DNA from: Raffaelea ambrosiae
Taxonomy: Eukaryota > Ascomycota > Sordariomycetes > Ophiostomatales > Ophiostomataceae
Direction of reading: 5' to 3'
DNA length: 64,000 nucleotides
NCBI GenBank assembly: GCA_002778195.1
Contig: PCDI01000002.1
Location: 3,299,234-3,363,233, forward strand
Shown here: positions 22,223-33,894 of the stretch, piece by piece
Position numbering within the stretch: the stretch's first letter is position 1
Layout of the letters: each line of letters starts with the position of its first letter
Made by a program: the position numbers and the translations under genes
The notes under the pieces: generated by a model
What the model saw: only the letters and a program-made list of their open reading frames with translations
What the model was told of the DNA's origin: nothing
Database searches by the model: none

Positions 22223-25200
22223 AGTGCTTGAATGGGTATATTTGGGGGTGGCCGGTGATTTCTTGATGGCTTGACAGACTGAGAGGAGGGCGGGGACGGT
22301 CAAAAAGGGATGAAATGGAAATGGGATATGGGGGCGGGCTATGTTTTTTTGTCTCCTCTACGGAGGATGAGCAAGACAAAGAAAGAATTGGATCGAGACC
22401 AAAAAAAGATGGTCTGAACAAGGCCAGGTCCAGGTCCAGGTCGTCGTCGGTTTTTTTTTATGTCTGTGTTTTTTTTTATTTCACTTGTGTATCAAGAGCG
22501 GTGGAACAAGAAAAAAAAAGAAAGAAAGCAAAAAAAAACACATGCTGATGGCATACCAAAAAAAGCAACAAACACATCAAAACAACCCCCCCTTACTGGG
22601 AAGTGGAGAAGGCGCAACAAGGAAACCTTTTTTGACTTCTTTGTCTCGTGTGTTATCTTTTTTTTTTTTCATAAAAAAGAAAAATGGGAAATGTCTCTTT
22701 CGGTTTCTTTGTTGTGTATGCGTCTTTGTGTGTGTAGCTTTGCACAGAAAGAGGATGGAGGCAAACGAGAAAATAGGAAAAGCAAAACAATAAAAAAAAA
22801 ATAAACCATGAAGTCACTCTTGAACTATCTGTTCACAGAGGTAATTTGAGCTTGGTAGCAGAGAAGGCAAAGCGAACGGTTCTGTGAGCACTATTCTCTT
22901 CGGTTCTAGCAACCTGCGTGCACTGTGAATGGGTAGTACCGAACGCACGCAGCTTCTGCCTAAAAGTGCCCGACTCGACCGTGCCTTCCTTGCCTGGGGC
23001 CATCCTCCTTCGGAACTGGACCATGCATCTGATAGTGTGCCTGCTCAGATCACTGCCAGCACGATCACATACAAGAGATCCCAGAACCTGTTGGCAGTCT
23101 CCAGGTCGAATATCTCGCCAACCTCAGATTCAGTCAATTTCTGCAATGACACCCGTTCGATGGTCCGGGCCTCATATATCATAATTCAGGTGTTGGCAAA
23201 TGGAGCCTCGAACGTTCCTCGCGGGTTGGTGAGCCAGGATGGATGCCAGCTCGGCATGGGTTGCCAATGCTTGCCAACAGAAAAAGTCAAGAGCCGCATG
23301 GGCATATATATATATATATATCACACCTTGACCCCAGCGTAGACGCACAGAAAGGTTCGTTGTGCACTCTGGCCTACGTCCATGGACCTCGACAGACGAA
23401 ACGAAATCCGTGTCTTCTCTGGTCCGTGGTACGGGTGGCCGGCGGCATGGCGCCGGCACATGCCGCCGGCATGTGTCGATCCACCGCCGGGGGTGTCGCA
23501 GGTTCCACATTGCAGATGCAATTGAGGTTGTTTCTGGGGCCATTGCTGGACGGCAAGAGTAGGATGCAAAATTTGGGACTGGGAACGGCACCCTGGGACA
23601 CGGCCAGAGACAGGGAAATTGCGGCACCAGCATCGCGCAAGCCGGGCGTCCATTCTGGTTCTCTTGCTTGCGTCTCGAATTTTCCACTATCGCGACTATC
23701 GCAGGAGGCTGTCTCCAGTCATGGTACGTCGCACTGCATGGGGTGCTGGGTCTGGGCACGGTCTTTGGCTGGCTTGCGGCCCCGAGAAGCGGTCTCCGTG
23801 GTCCGAGCCACGCAGTGTCCAGTGATTTTTCCAGGGTTTGGCACAGGCTGCCGAATCCTGGGAGGGGGGGGTTCCGTTGAAGAGAAGACGTATGATCCAA
23901 GGCGTGTGTGGATGCGCGGTTCTTGGACGGGACGACGGGGCGATGCGGAGCCAATGAGTAACGAGTTGTACGTGCAGTGGGCACCAGTCCGTATTCCACC
24001 ATATGTACAAAGCAACTAACTAGTTATTATCCTCTCTGCAGATAACTACCCCACACAGACTGCTACGGACTTCGTCTGGCAGCAGCGAGCAGCGCTGGTT
24101 GGCGCCCAACGCAACGACGACGACGACCGACTGAAGGGAGGCGGTTCTGGGCTTCCATCGTGCGAGCAGGACAGCCAAACTTCCGACGCAGCGGACAAAT
24201 GCTCGCCAGATTGTCTGGGCCGAACTGGTCCACGGGCGTATCTTGAGGGTGTATTCCAAGGCAGTTCCCCAAGGCAGGTCCCCAAGACAGGTCCCAGGCA
24301 GATCCCAGGTAGACCCCAGGTATGCGATCCCAAGGCAGACCAAGACACACCAAGCACAACCAGAACGGCTGCACAAGCAAAAAAAAAAAAAGATGGAAAA
24401 AATAGCGGATTGTCAACGTTGTGCCAGCACAGCAGAAGCCGCTAAGCCGGCGTGGAGAAGGGCCAAGGAGCGAGAACACCCGGGAGAGGTCGCTCTGGGG
24501 CCGAAGACGGTCTGGGTGGAGGTTGCAGCATGCACCAGGGCGGCATCGGCCAGCGGGCGCCATGGATGGTTCGGGCAGGTGGATTGGTGCTAGTTGCATG
24601 GTAGTTGAATGCACAGCAACTAGGCTGGAATTTTTTGATTTTTGATTTTTTTTTTTGGTCTGTCCGGGGTTGATGTCTGCAGAGATGGGCCATTGTTTTG
24701 CTAGAGACACATGGCGGGTGGGCAATGCGCGGGACGGTTCGCCTGGGGAGGATTCGATTTTTCACCGCTTCTCTCCTGCATGTTTCCATGGCTTGTCGTG
24801 GCCGGCAATGGCTGGCAATGGCTTTGTTTGAATCCTGGGGGGGGTTGTTTGTTTGTTTGTTTGCTTGCTTGTTTGTATCGGATCTATGATCTCTTTGTTC
24901 AGCCTCGTGCTGACGGGCAGAAGGATTCCTCCCCCCTCCCCCCAATAAGAAAAAAACACACCGTAAGCCCGCGGAAACGGGCGGTGCCGAACGTCTTTTG
25001 CTATCCTCCTGTTGCTGACATTGACCGTTCGGTTCGTTTGCCGTATGGTGCTGTGCCTGGCATGTCCGATCGCTGGCTGCACGTCCGGGCAACTCTGGCC
25101 GCTCTATGGCCAGCAACGTGCGCAGAGCCAGCCAAGTATGGGACTTTCGACCAGATCGTGCAGTGGCGTTCTTCCGGATAGGGGGGAGGGGCGACATCTG

Positions 25201-26415
25201 TCGCTTGGAGAGTCGCTGCAGGCGGGGATGCATTCTGTATGCAGTTTGGATGCAGACTTGTTGCAGGCTTGGACCGGGATGCACGCCAAAGGCACGCCAA
25301 AGCTGCACGCCTTCGAGCCAGCGCAGCAACGCAACAACGCAACAACGCCCATGGCCAGCAATTGCCCATCCTGGTCGAAGCGGCGAAACCTGTGGGTTGC
25401 ATTTTGGCTAGAAAGAATGAGAAGGGTGTGGGTGTGTGTGTGTGTGTATGTATGTAGGGGTGTGTTGTCCAATTTTTTTCTTTTTTTTTTCATATTCTCC
25501 TCCATCTACTGTGTTGCCTGATTCTGCATGAGTCGTTTATTGGACTTTCCCCAATACCTGTCTCCATGCTTTTGCCATTGTCCCTCCAGGGATGTCTGTT
25601 CTGGCCCCTCCCCAGGCCACACCGTCCAGGGCTTTCTATGCAAGTGCTGCCATTGGCCTGGTCACCAAGGACATACCCGCTTCGGGCGCGAAACGGCGGA
25701 ACGCACGATGCGTCTTCCGTGGAGGACCCTAGTGACCGAAGGTGTGTGTGTATGTGGTGACCAAGTTTCCCTGCGGCGAGGGCCCCACGCTTCTGTGTCT
25801 TCCTGGTCTGCTCGTCCTTTGTCGAAACACTCCTCGCTTCGCTGTTAGGATGAGGGCGTCTTCCGGGTGGCCATTGTATCCCATACTTAATTTCCACTCG
25901 ACCCTATACTGCAGGGAGAGAGACGCCTCGCGAGGCAGACGAACCGTCCGTGCCTGCTTCCAACAAGCACCGTTGAGCTGTCGTTGTGCTTGTTCCCTTT
26001 CTTGCTTTCTTTTTTTTTTTCTTTTCTTCTTTTTGTAGAGAAAGCTCGCCCCCAGATTCTCCCAGACCAAACGTTGGCTCATCACTTCGTCCACTTCTTC
26101 ACGAGCTCTTATACATCCTGTCGAGTCTGGTTGCTCTGCACGTCTGGCTCGCTCACAGACTTGGTTGCCTCGCTGCCATTGTTACGGACCTGGTTCTCGG
26201 TACGGCTGGATAGCTTGTCACGGAACACCCCTCCCAGTCCATTGCGTGAGGCAGCTGTTATACAACGCGGATTGCGTCTTGTACGTGCAGCCGTTCTTTT
26301 TGTGGCTGTTGGCTGTTGGCTTGTACCTTTGGCTTTTCTCTTTCTCTTTACTTTTTCTTTCTCTTTCCTTTCTCTTTCCTTTCTCTTCTCTTGGCAACCC
26401 AGGCCCATAGAATCA
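22223..26415. other. Gene-free region upstream of the MFS transporter
   Basis: About 4.2 kb. Just after RACK1 come T and A homopolymer runs (22440-22800), probably 3' UTR and flank. A (TA)n run lies at about 23303-23321, a degenerate minisatellite at 24257-24342, and a strongly pyrimidine-rich leader with CTTTCTC repeats at about 25980-26400 before the next ATG. Overlapping open frames near 23.2-24.0 kb on both strands look random. No gene or RNA recognised. Confidence 0.5.
24257..24342 (+). repeat. Degenerate 11-14 bp minisatellite (CCAAGGCAGGTCC-like)
   Basis: About seven imperfect units of the form CCAAGGCAGGTCC / CAGGCAGATCC in tandem. There is no coding context. Confidence 0.6.
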
Positions 26416-28858
26416 ATGGGAGGCTCGGGTTCCAACAACGATGGCCACAGGAAACACGACGACGACCATGTAGCTCCTCCAGCAGCCGCCAAGGGCAAGG
26501 CCGTCCTTATGGACAGCAGCGACGAGGAGGACGAATACGGCCCCGTCCTGCCCGCCGACCTCCTCAACATCGACCTGGAGCGAGGCGGCCGCCGCGAGGA
26601 TCGGGAAGACAGCGACGACGGCGAGGTTGTCGGCCACAGCCACGGCCACAGCCACGGCCGGGGTGCGGGTGCGGGTGAAACCCAGACGCTCCTGGCCGGA
26701 CAGTCTCCGTCCTCGCCCCCGTCACCGTCCTCGTACGGGTCCACGATCGACTGCGACGACCGCGGCAGCCACGGCAGCAGCAGCGACACGGCCGTGAGCA
26801 GTCCCGTCGCTTCGGCGCCCCTCCCGGCGAAGAAGGACACGGTGGGCTGGCTCGACCTGCCCCGGAAGGACCAGCTGATCGTGATCACGCTGGCGCGCCT
26901 GAGCGAGCCTCTGGTGCAGACGTCTCTGCAGTCGTACATGTTCTACCAGCTCAAGTCCTTCAACCCGGAGCTGTCCGACGCCGTCGTCTCCGGCCAGTCC
27001 GGCGTGCTGTCGGCCAGCTTCACGGCCACCCAGTTCCTGACCGCCATGCTGTGGGGCCGTCTGGCCGACTCGCCCCGGTTTGGCCGCAAGAAGGTGGTCA
27101 TGATAGGCCTGGTGGGCACCAGTATGTTGGACTACGTTGGATGCCCCCCCCCCCCCTCCCCCCTTCTCGTCGACCAGTCTTTTTTTTCCATGCTGACAAC
27201 TTCGCTCCCCCCCAGTGGTGTCGTGCCTCGGCTTCGGGTTCTCGCAGTCCTTCTGGCAAGCTCTGCTCTTCCGCTCCATTGGCGGTGCGACGAATGGCAA
27301 CGTCGGCGTCATGAGGACCATGTAAGTTCTGGGGTTTTTTTTTTTTTTTTTTTTTTGGCTGGAGATGAACCAGTCACAGAGGGAATGGCATCCACTCACA
27401 CGCTTGTCGACAGGATCAGCGAAATCATCCGCGAGAAAAAGTTCCAATCCCGAGCGTTCTTGATCTTGCCCCTGACCTTCAACATCGGCGTCATCATCGG
27501 CCCGCTCCTCGGCGGCATCTTGTCCGACCCGGCCCACAGCTATCCGGACCTCTTTGGCGACAATGCCTTCCTGCTCAAGTTCCCCTATGCCACGCCGAAT
27601 CTGCTCAGCGCCGTCGTTTTGTTTACCGCTCTCATGGGTATATGGCTCTTTTTGGAGGAGGTACGTTTCTTTTCTGTCCTCACTCGATCTCTCTCTTCTT
27701 TCTTTGCTTTCCTTGCTTCGCTCACTTCCTTCCCTCCTCGCTTCGCGCACTCGACCTCTCTTCTTTCCCATGCACTGCATCGACTGACTTTGCCAACAGA
27801 CACTCGATACACGGCTGGGCAAGCGCGACTATGGCGTCGAACTGCGGCGCAAGATCCTTTCGTGGTTCCGGCGTCCCGGCTCGTCCACGGGCTCCATCGA
27901 ATACGCGCCCTTGCTCGCCGGTTCCGACAAAGCCCACAACGCCAGCATGCACGAGGCCGCCTCTTCGCCGGTCGAGTCGTCCGGCTCCGGCTCCGTCACC
28001 CCCATTCGCACAGACACCCAACACCAACAACAACACCACCACCGCGGCGGCCACGACCACCATCACCACACGCGCTACACGCAGCGGCTGCCCTTCCGAC
28101 GCATCTTCACCCGCAACGTCACCCTGACGCTCCTGGTGCACGCCGTCTTTGGCGTGCACATGGGCACCTTCAACGCGCTGTGGTTTGTCTTCTTCTCGAC
28201 GCCCGTGTTCGACCCGTCCACGGCGCCGGTCCCGGGCTCCGACGCCGCCCGGAAGGCCCACTACTTGGCTCCCCAACTGCCGTTCCTCTTCACCGGCGGC
28301 CTCGGCCTGCCCCCGCGGCAGGTGGGCACGGCCATGGCCACCCTGGGCTCCTTTGGCATCGGCATGCAGATGTTCCTGTACCCCCAGGTGTCGGCGCGCC
28401 TCGGGACGGTGCGGTCGTGGCGCCTCTTCCTGTGCTGCTTCCCCGTCGTGTACTTTCTCTTCCCGTACCTGGGCATCGTGCCCAGCGACTCGCCGCCGCC
28501 GCACGCCAAGGACGGCGTCCGCATCTGGCTGGCCATCGCGGTGCTGCTCTTCATCCACGTGCTCGGCCGCACGTTCGCCCTGCCCGCCCAGACGATCCTC
28601 GTCAACAACTGCACGCCGCACCCGTCCGTGCTGGGCACGCTGCACGGCGTGGCCCAGAGCGTGAGCTCGTTCTCGCGCACCGCCGGCCCCATGGTCGGCG
28701 GCTACCTCTACGGCCTGGGGCTGGAGCACGGCATCATCGGGGCCGTCTTCTGGGGGCTGTGCGTGGTCGGCATCACCGGCTGTGTGCTGAGCTACGTGGT
28801 GCGCGAGGGCGACGGACACGAAATCTGGCTGGAAGGGGACGTGGAGGATGACGACTAG
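26416..28858 (+). CDS. Major facilitator superfamily transporter
   Basis: CDS join(26416..27121,27216..27321,27414..27660,27800..28858), 705 aa; all phases close exactly. About 150 N-terminal residues are hydrophilic (acidic DSSDEEDE, HSHGHSHG, Ser-rich). The MFS core starts at LPRKDQLIVITLARLSEPLVQTS. The loop 2-3 signature appears as GRLADSPRFGRKKVVMIGL, the usual GxLaDrxGRkxvl motif. It continues through FRSIGGATNGNVGVMRTM and FNIGVIIGPLLGGIL (motif C-like). A His/Gln-rich central cytoplasmic loop (HQQQHHHRGGHDHHHHT) splits the two six-helix halves, and the C-terminal half ends GGYLYGLGLEHG...LSYVV. The layout matches the fungal group related to yeast YCR023C and plant ZIF-like carriers. 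The substrate is unknown; the His-rich regions may bind metal but do not prove metal transport. Intron 2 has a long poly-T tract. Confidence 0.9.
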
Positions 28859-29917
28859 AGAAAAAGGCGTGAGGGACTAACCAAGTCCGTGAGGACAGAT
28901 CCCGGCAGATCCTGGTTGGATCTTTGGGGGGGACCGGTGGAGATCGGAAGTGAAGAAACGTTGGATGACATGTAGCCGGATCCATCTTCACGAGAAGGGT
29001 GGCTTTCGCTGCGGAAAGGGAAAGGGCAAAAGCACAACGACTGGATCGACAGGACAGGGGAGGCACACTGAGTACGCATAGGTTGCAATGCTTTCTACTA
29101 ACTATATAGTATGTTTTTTTTTTCGTACGAAGAGACGATTCATGCCAAGAAAAACCAGCGCGAGTCTCCGCACACACCCCAAAAGGAACGACGGGCCAAA
29201 GCAGCACACGACAAACAAAGCACAAGGCGACGGCGGCTAAAGGCAGGGTGGCTAGTTCCTCCAATTCGCTAACACCGTTCTGTTGGTAGTGTCAGGGCGA
29301 AATGGGCGACTGCCGATTGGGCGGTGGGTTGGAGAATTGCTTTTGGAGAGTTCCTTTTTGGGAGTTGTCAAGGGGAGTTGTGAACTTTCTTTCACCCTCC
29401 TTTTTCGCTCTCTTCCGAGAACAAGTCCAAAAATGCAAAGTCCGTCATTCTGCATGCCAGGACTACAAATGCCTATCATGACTACTGGCCTGCCCGCATT
29501 CGGTCTTTCTTCGCCCCTATCTACCGCCACAAACTACACCGTATTCTTTGTCTCGTATTTTTGTTGGGCTCACCGCCCACGTGGGGAACGCCAGCTTATC
29601 TCGTTGGGCGGCCCCAGAAGCAAGGTCTCAGATCAGAAGCTCGTAATGGTCGGAAAAACTTGATAGGCCCCATAAGGGCGTACTCGCCAGGGGGCTCGCC
29701 AGGGGGGGGGTGCGGATCCCACCCATTATCAATCGGCCCAAAGCTAGGAGTCTTGAAAAAGAGCAGGGGAAGACCCTCTTTTCGAGGCTTCCATGCTGTT
29801 TTTTTTTTTTTTTTTCGTGAACCGCAGCCTTGCAGTACGGTGTAGCCTTCTGGACCAAGACGGACAGACGTATACATAGGAACTACCGCATTCACCGACC
29901 CCGCGAGCCCTCCCACC
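28859..29917. other. Intergenic region between MFS and LRR-kinase genes
   Basis: About 1 kb with no gene seen. It contains a T run at about 29114-29122, GGGGGGGG near 29703, a 15-T tract at about 29801-29815 and pyrimidine-rich stretches. It presumably holds the MFS 3' UTR and the kinase promoter. Confidence 0.5.
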
Positions 29918-31732
29918 ATGCATCAGGACCTCGCGACGCTCAAGGCCGGCGGCTACCGGGCCGCCGGCCTCACCAAGCTCAAGCTCACCGAGTCTCTGGC
30001 CGACGACGGCTTCCCGCGCGAGATCCTGGACCTCGGCGACACCCTCGAGCTGCTCGACCTCTCCGGCACCGGCCTGGCCGCCCTGCCGCCGGACTTTGGC
30101 CGGCGTCTGCCGCATCTGCGCATTGCGTTCTTCAGCCACTGCCGCTTCGTCCGGTTTCCCGCCGAGGCCCTGGCCGACGCGCCCCAGCTGGAGATGGTCG
30201 CCTTCCGCCGCAACGGCATGGCGGCGCTGCCCGAGGAAGCGTTTGGGAGGACAGCGGTGTCGACAGGCCGCGGTGTGGCCGCCTCGGCGACACCCCTCGG
30301 CCAGCGGCTGCGCTGGCTCATCCTCACGGACAACCGCCTGGAGGCCCTCCCCGCCAGCATCGGCCTCTGCGCCCGCCTGGAAAAGTGCATGCTCGCCGGC
30401 AACCGCCTGCAGACCCTGCCCGACGCCATGGCCGCCTGCCGCCACCTCACGCTCCTGCGGCTGGCCGCCAACCGCCTGCCCGACCTGCCGCGCTGGCTCT
30501 TTGCCATGCCCAAGCTGGCGTTCCTCTCGTTTGCCGGCAATCCGTGCTCGTCCGTCCCGGCTTCTCTGTCTTCTCTGTCTTCTCCGTCCTCGGCTGACGC
30601 CTCGCTCTCGTCCTCGGCGGACGCGTCAAAGACGATGTCAGCCGCCTCCAAGACTACGTCGGCCGCCTCGACACCCCTCCCGCACGTCGACTGGAGCCAG
30701 ATCGAGATTCACCACGTGCTCGGCGAGGGCGCCAGCGGCATCATCTCCAAGGGCACAGTCAAGGCCGGCGGGTTCTCGGGCGAGAGCACGCCCCGGTCCG
30801 ACACGCCTTCTTCTTCTTCTTCTTCTTCTGCGCATGCGGCCGCGCCACCGCCTGCCGAGGACGTCGCCATCAAGATCTTCCGTGGCGCGCTGACCAGCGA
30901 CGGCACGCCGTACGACGAGATGGCCGCGTGCATGGCCGCGGGCCGGCACGTCAATCTGGTGCGCGTGCATGGGCAGGTGCGGTTTGCCGAGGAGGAGGAA
31001 GACGAGGAAGAAAAGGATGCCGAGGAGGAGGAGGCCATTGCCGAGGAAGTGGCCGCCCGGGCTGTCGAGGCGGAGAGGAAGGAGGCCGCGGCCGAGGCAG
31101 CAGCGGCCGCGGCCGAGGCGACCCCCTTCAAAGGCGGCCTCGTCATGGAACTCATCCCGCCGCACTACCGCGTGCTGGGCCAGCCGCCGTCGTTTGACAC
31201 CTGCACCCGGGACAACTTTGCCAGCCCGACGACGGCCATGACCGTCCACACGGCCCTCTCGATCCTCGCGGGCGTCGCCTCGGCGGCCGAGCACCTGCAC
31301 GCCCGCGGCATCGCCCACGGCGACCTGTACGCGCACAACATCCTGGTGCGTCGGGGCAGCACGACGGCGACGATGCCCGCGAGCCAAGAGAACAAAGGCA
31401 AGACCCACGCCATCCTCAGCGACTTTGGCGCGGCCACGCTGTATGCCGTCGACAGCGACAACGACGGCGACGACGAGCGGTTCCCGCACCTGGAGAAGCT
31501 CGAGGTGCTGGCGTTTGCCCACCTGGTGGAGGACGTGCTGGGGCTGATGGAGAATCCTACCGACCGTACGGCCGACCGTACGGCCGACCGCACCGACCCG
31601 GCCTCGTCTGTGCACAACGTCCGCCAGGCACTCGCCAGGATCCACGCTGCCTGCACGGTCGAGACGGTGGCCAGCCGGCCCACGTTTGCGTCCATCGTCG
31701 GGGACCTGGCCACGTTGCAGGAGGCCGTGTAG
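29918..31732 (+). CDS. LRR-containing protein kinase of bacterial type
   Basis: Single exon, 604 aa. Residues 1-215 are leucine-rich repeats (LELLDLSGTGLAALPPDF, LRWLILTDNRLEALPASI, LEKCMLAGNRLQTLPDAM, LTLLRLAANRLPDLP). A Ser/Ala linker follows, then a kinase domain from about 265. It has a glycine loop LGEGASGIISKG, VAIKIF with Lys319, catalytic loop HGDLYAHN (Asp469, Asn474) and DFG (Asp502), so the essential residues are present but HRD is replaced by HGD. An acidic insert (EEEEDEEEKDAEEEE) and Ala/Glu-rich segment interrupt the N-lobe. The C-lobe is short. I recall the same order, with LRWLILTDN, FAGNP, EGASG, SDG-EMAAC, SFDTCTRD-like and HGDLYxHN blocks, from stand-alone bacterial (proteobacterial) LRR kinases; animal and plant LRR kinases differ. 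No signal peptide or membrane helix, so cytosolic. Substrate unknown. Confidence 0.85.
   Translation: MHQDLATLKAGGYRAAGLTKLKLTESLADDGFPREILDLGDTLELLDLSGTGLAALPPDFGRRLPHLRIAFFSHCRFVRFPAEALADAPQLEMVAFRRNGMAALPEEAFGRTAVSTGRGVAASATPLGQRLRWLILTDNRLEALPASIGLCARLEKCMLAGNRLQTLPDAMAACRHLTLLRLAANRLPDLPRWLFAMPKLAFLSFAGNPCSSVPASLSSLSSPSSADASLSSSADASKTMSAASKTTSAASTPLPHVDWSQIEIHHVLGEGASGIISKGTVKAGGFSGESTPRSDTPSSSSSSSAHAAAPPPAEDVAIKIFRGALTSDGTPYDEMAACMAAGRHVNLVRVHGQVRFAEEEEDEEEKDAEEEEAIAEEVAARAVEAERKEAAAEAAAAAAEATPFKGGLVMELIPPHYRVLGQPPSFDTCTRDNFASPTTAMTVHTALSILAGVASAAEHLHARGIAHGDLYAHNILVRRGSTTATMPASQENKGKTHAILSDFGAATLYAVDSDNDGDDERFPHLEKLEVLAFAHLVEDVLGLMENPTDRTADRTADRTDPASSVHNVRQALARIHAACTVETVASRPTFASIVGDLATLQEAV
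31562..31596 (+). repeat. 12-bp tandem repeat in the kinase C-lobe (DRTA units)
   Basis: GACCGTACGGCC is repeated exactly twice (31562-31573, 31574-31585), then a diverged third copy. It encodes DRTADRTADRT in a surface-loop position. Confidence 0.75.
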
Positions 31733-31884
31733 GTCGGCGAACTGAGGAAGGACACTCCCCCCTTTGTCTTCGGCCAAAACCATGGGTGGTGTGCCAGTCT
31801 GTTTTGTGGGAACCGCAACCTAGGAGGGAGAAAGATGGGGTGGGGGAGCACAACAGGATGTACAAGCAGGATGGGGTTGGGTGC

Positions 31885-31905
31885 GCTCTCTCTCTCTCTC
31901 TCTCT
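31885..31905 (+). repeat. (CT)n microsatellite
   Basis: About ten uninterrupted CT units shortly after the kinase stop codon. Confidence 0.9.
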
Positions 31906-33790
31906 GCGTGTGTACGCTTTGTACGAGCACGCGCGCGCAGCAACAGCAAAACGATGATTATTACAGAAAGGATCCAGGACGTGGTATTCCAGGGTGTGGC
32001 ATCCACGGCATGGCATCCACGGCATCCACGGCGTCGAGGACACACCGCTCGGTGGTACGGTCTGCCCACTGGGCGTGGCCATTCTGTTGCGCAGTGGAGA
32101 GGCACAGTTTCCAATCGACAAAGAGGAGGCACAATGCCGACGTGTATGCCAAAGAGACCGCTGCCTACGCCCGCAACAAGACGAACAAACGAGCGGAGGA
32201 TCAGCTGGGAGACAAAAGACGGCATTCCCGCATGGCCACACCAGGCGAATGCAACACCAAACATCATTCCAACGTCCTTGCAACGCTCGCTCGTCTTTGC
32301 CGCATCCTTCCTCGGCTTACACTCGCTCCAGCATGTTCCTTGGCAAGGCCAGCATGTTTTCCTTTTCCTTTTTTTTTTTTTTTTGGTGACGTTGGCAAGA
32401 AAACGGGCACACGTCGTACGCATTTTACCGCGAGCCTGATGGGGGTTTCCCTCCAGTGTCACTCGTTAATAACATGCGCGTTAATCATATTGGGGGTTTA
32501 TTCTGCACCTTTTTTTTTAAGCTCCTTCTCTTTTCGGCCCCGCTGATGCGCGGCATTGCCCTGTCAGCTGTTCACACATGCCCCCCCTCTCTCCCACATC
32601 CCGCGTTTTTTTGGGGGGGGGGTTTTTTTACAATCTTCTCTACTCGGTCACCGAGAAGTGTGCACCCGTTTTGTTGGTTGGGTTTTGTGATTCGGAAATG
32701 ACATTTTAGAATTGTGCCGGCATTCTGTTCGTATTGGGAGCCAGTTTAGGGATTATCATAGAGCCTGATACATAGAGTACACTTGGGGTAGATTCGGGGT
32801 AGATTCGGGGTAGACTGGAAAGAATAGACGGAGAAGGATCGAAACAAAAGCTCCTTGCTATGTGGATTTTACTACTTTGTATGAACGCATTTCGCTGTTG
32901 CAGGTTCTAATAGACAATGCAGGATACTGCAATATACGGGCACGGCGAGTATATCGCAGCATGCGCTCCTCTGACACCTGTATCTTGCTCGTATCTACAT
33001 AGTACTTGGTCCCAGTTCCATCGGCTTCTATCAGGGGCTGGCTGGAAACAATGCGAGCGGCTACGGGTTTTTTTCCTCTTCTTCCACGTATGCATCTCGC
33101 GGAAAATCGAACACTTCCCGGGGTGGCATCGGGTCGACGCACTCAACAGCCGATCTCCACTTGTCTGCTATGTAACAGACCAGGGCTGATGCTTCTCCAT
33201 CTTTTTTCTCTCTCTTTTGGTCTTATGCTCCTCACATATATAGTAAGACCTTTCTTTGTTGTTTGTCTGCCAGTGTCACTTTGCTCCTACGCAAAAGGCA
33301 AGCAACCAAAAAAAAAAAAAAAAAGATCGTACAAAATCAATAAAACGGCAAGAGGGAGCTAGCTTTGTCTTCTGAGCAACTGCTATGTACCCTTCCCCAC
33401 CTCCCTTTTCCTTCTCCACAACGACCAGGCAATGAGCAACACGGCTCATACTACTATGTATTACTTAACTACTCAGAAAGGGTGGCCAGGCCACGCGGAA
33501 AAGAAACAAGCAGGGGGGGGAGTTAGATCCGTCCGTGGAGGAGAACAAAGAAGGAGTGCAAAAAAAAGGAGAAGGGCGGCGGCGGAGAAGGGCGGACAAA
33601 GACGGAAGATAGGGGAGAAGAAAGAGAAGACAGAGTTGCATAGTTACTAGGATATATCATGCAGACCGCGAAGGAGTGTCGCAAACCCATACGATTCGTG
33701 AATTTCCGCCACCAAAACCGGGGGGACCCTTGAAGGAGCGACTGTGTCGACTTTGACTTGAGTCGAATGCTGTGCAACAGGACAAGGGTT

Positions 33791-33894
33791 ATGTGTGTGT
33801 GTGTATTGAGTGTGCGTGTGTGTTGAGTGTGTGTGTGTGTTGAGTGTGTGTGTGTGTTCAGTGTGTGTGCATGTGTGGGTGTATGTGTGTGTGA
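33791..33894 (+). repeat. TG-rich compound microsatellite
   Basis: About 100 bp of TG repeats broken at intervals by TTGAG or TTCAG, giving a higher-order unit of roughly 20 bp. Its minus-strand frame reads His-Thr repeats and is not a gene. Confidence 0.9.

Noticed and set aside
23172..24019. Overlapping open frames on both strands in the RACK1-MFS gap
   Set aside because: Random composition, mutually exclusive on both strands, no motif and no leader or splice evidence.
27722..28819. Minus-strand open frame (365 aa) opposite the MFS gene
   Set aside because: Antisense shadow rich in Arg/Gly/Val. The plus strand carries the membrane segments.
30638..31783. Minus-strand open frame (381 aa) opposite the LRR kinase
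   Set aside because: Antisense shadow without family features. The kinase motifs are on the plus strand.
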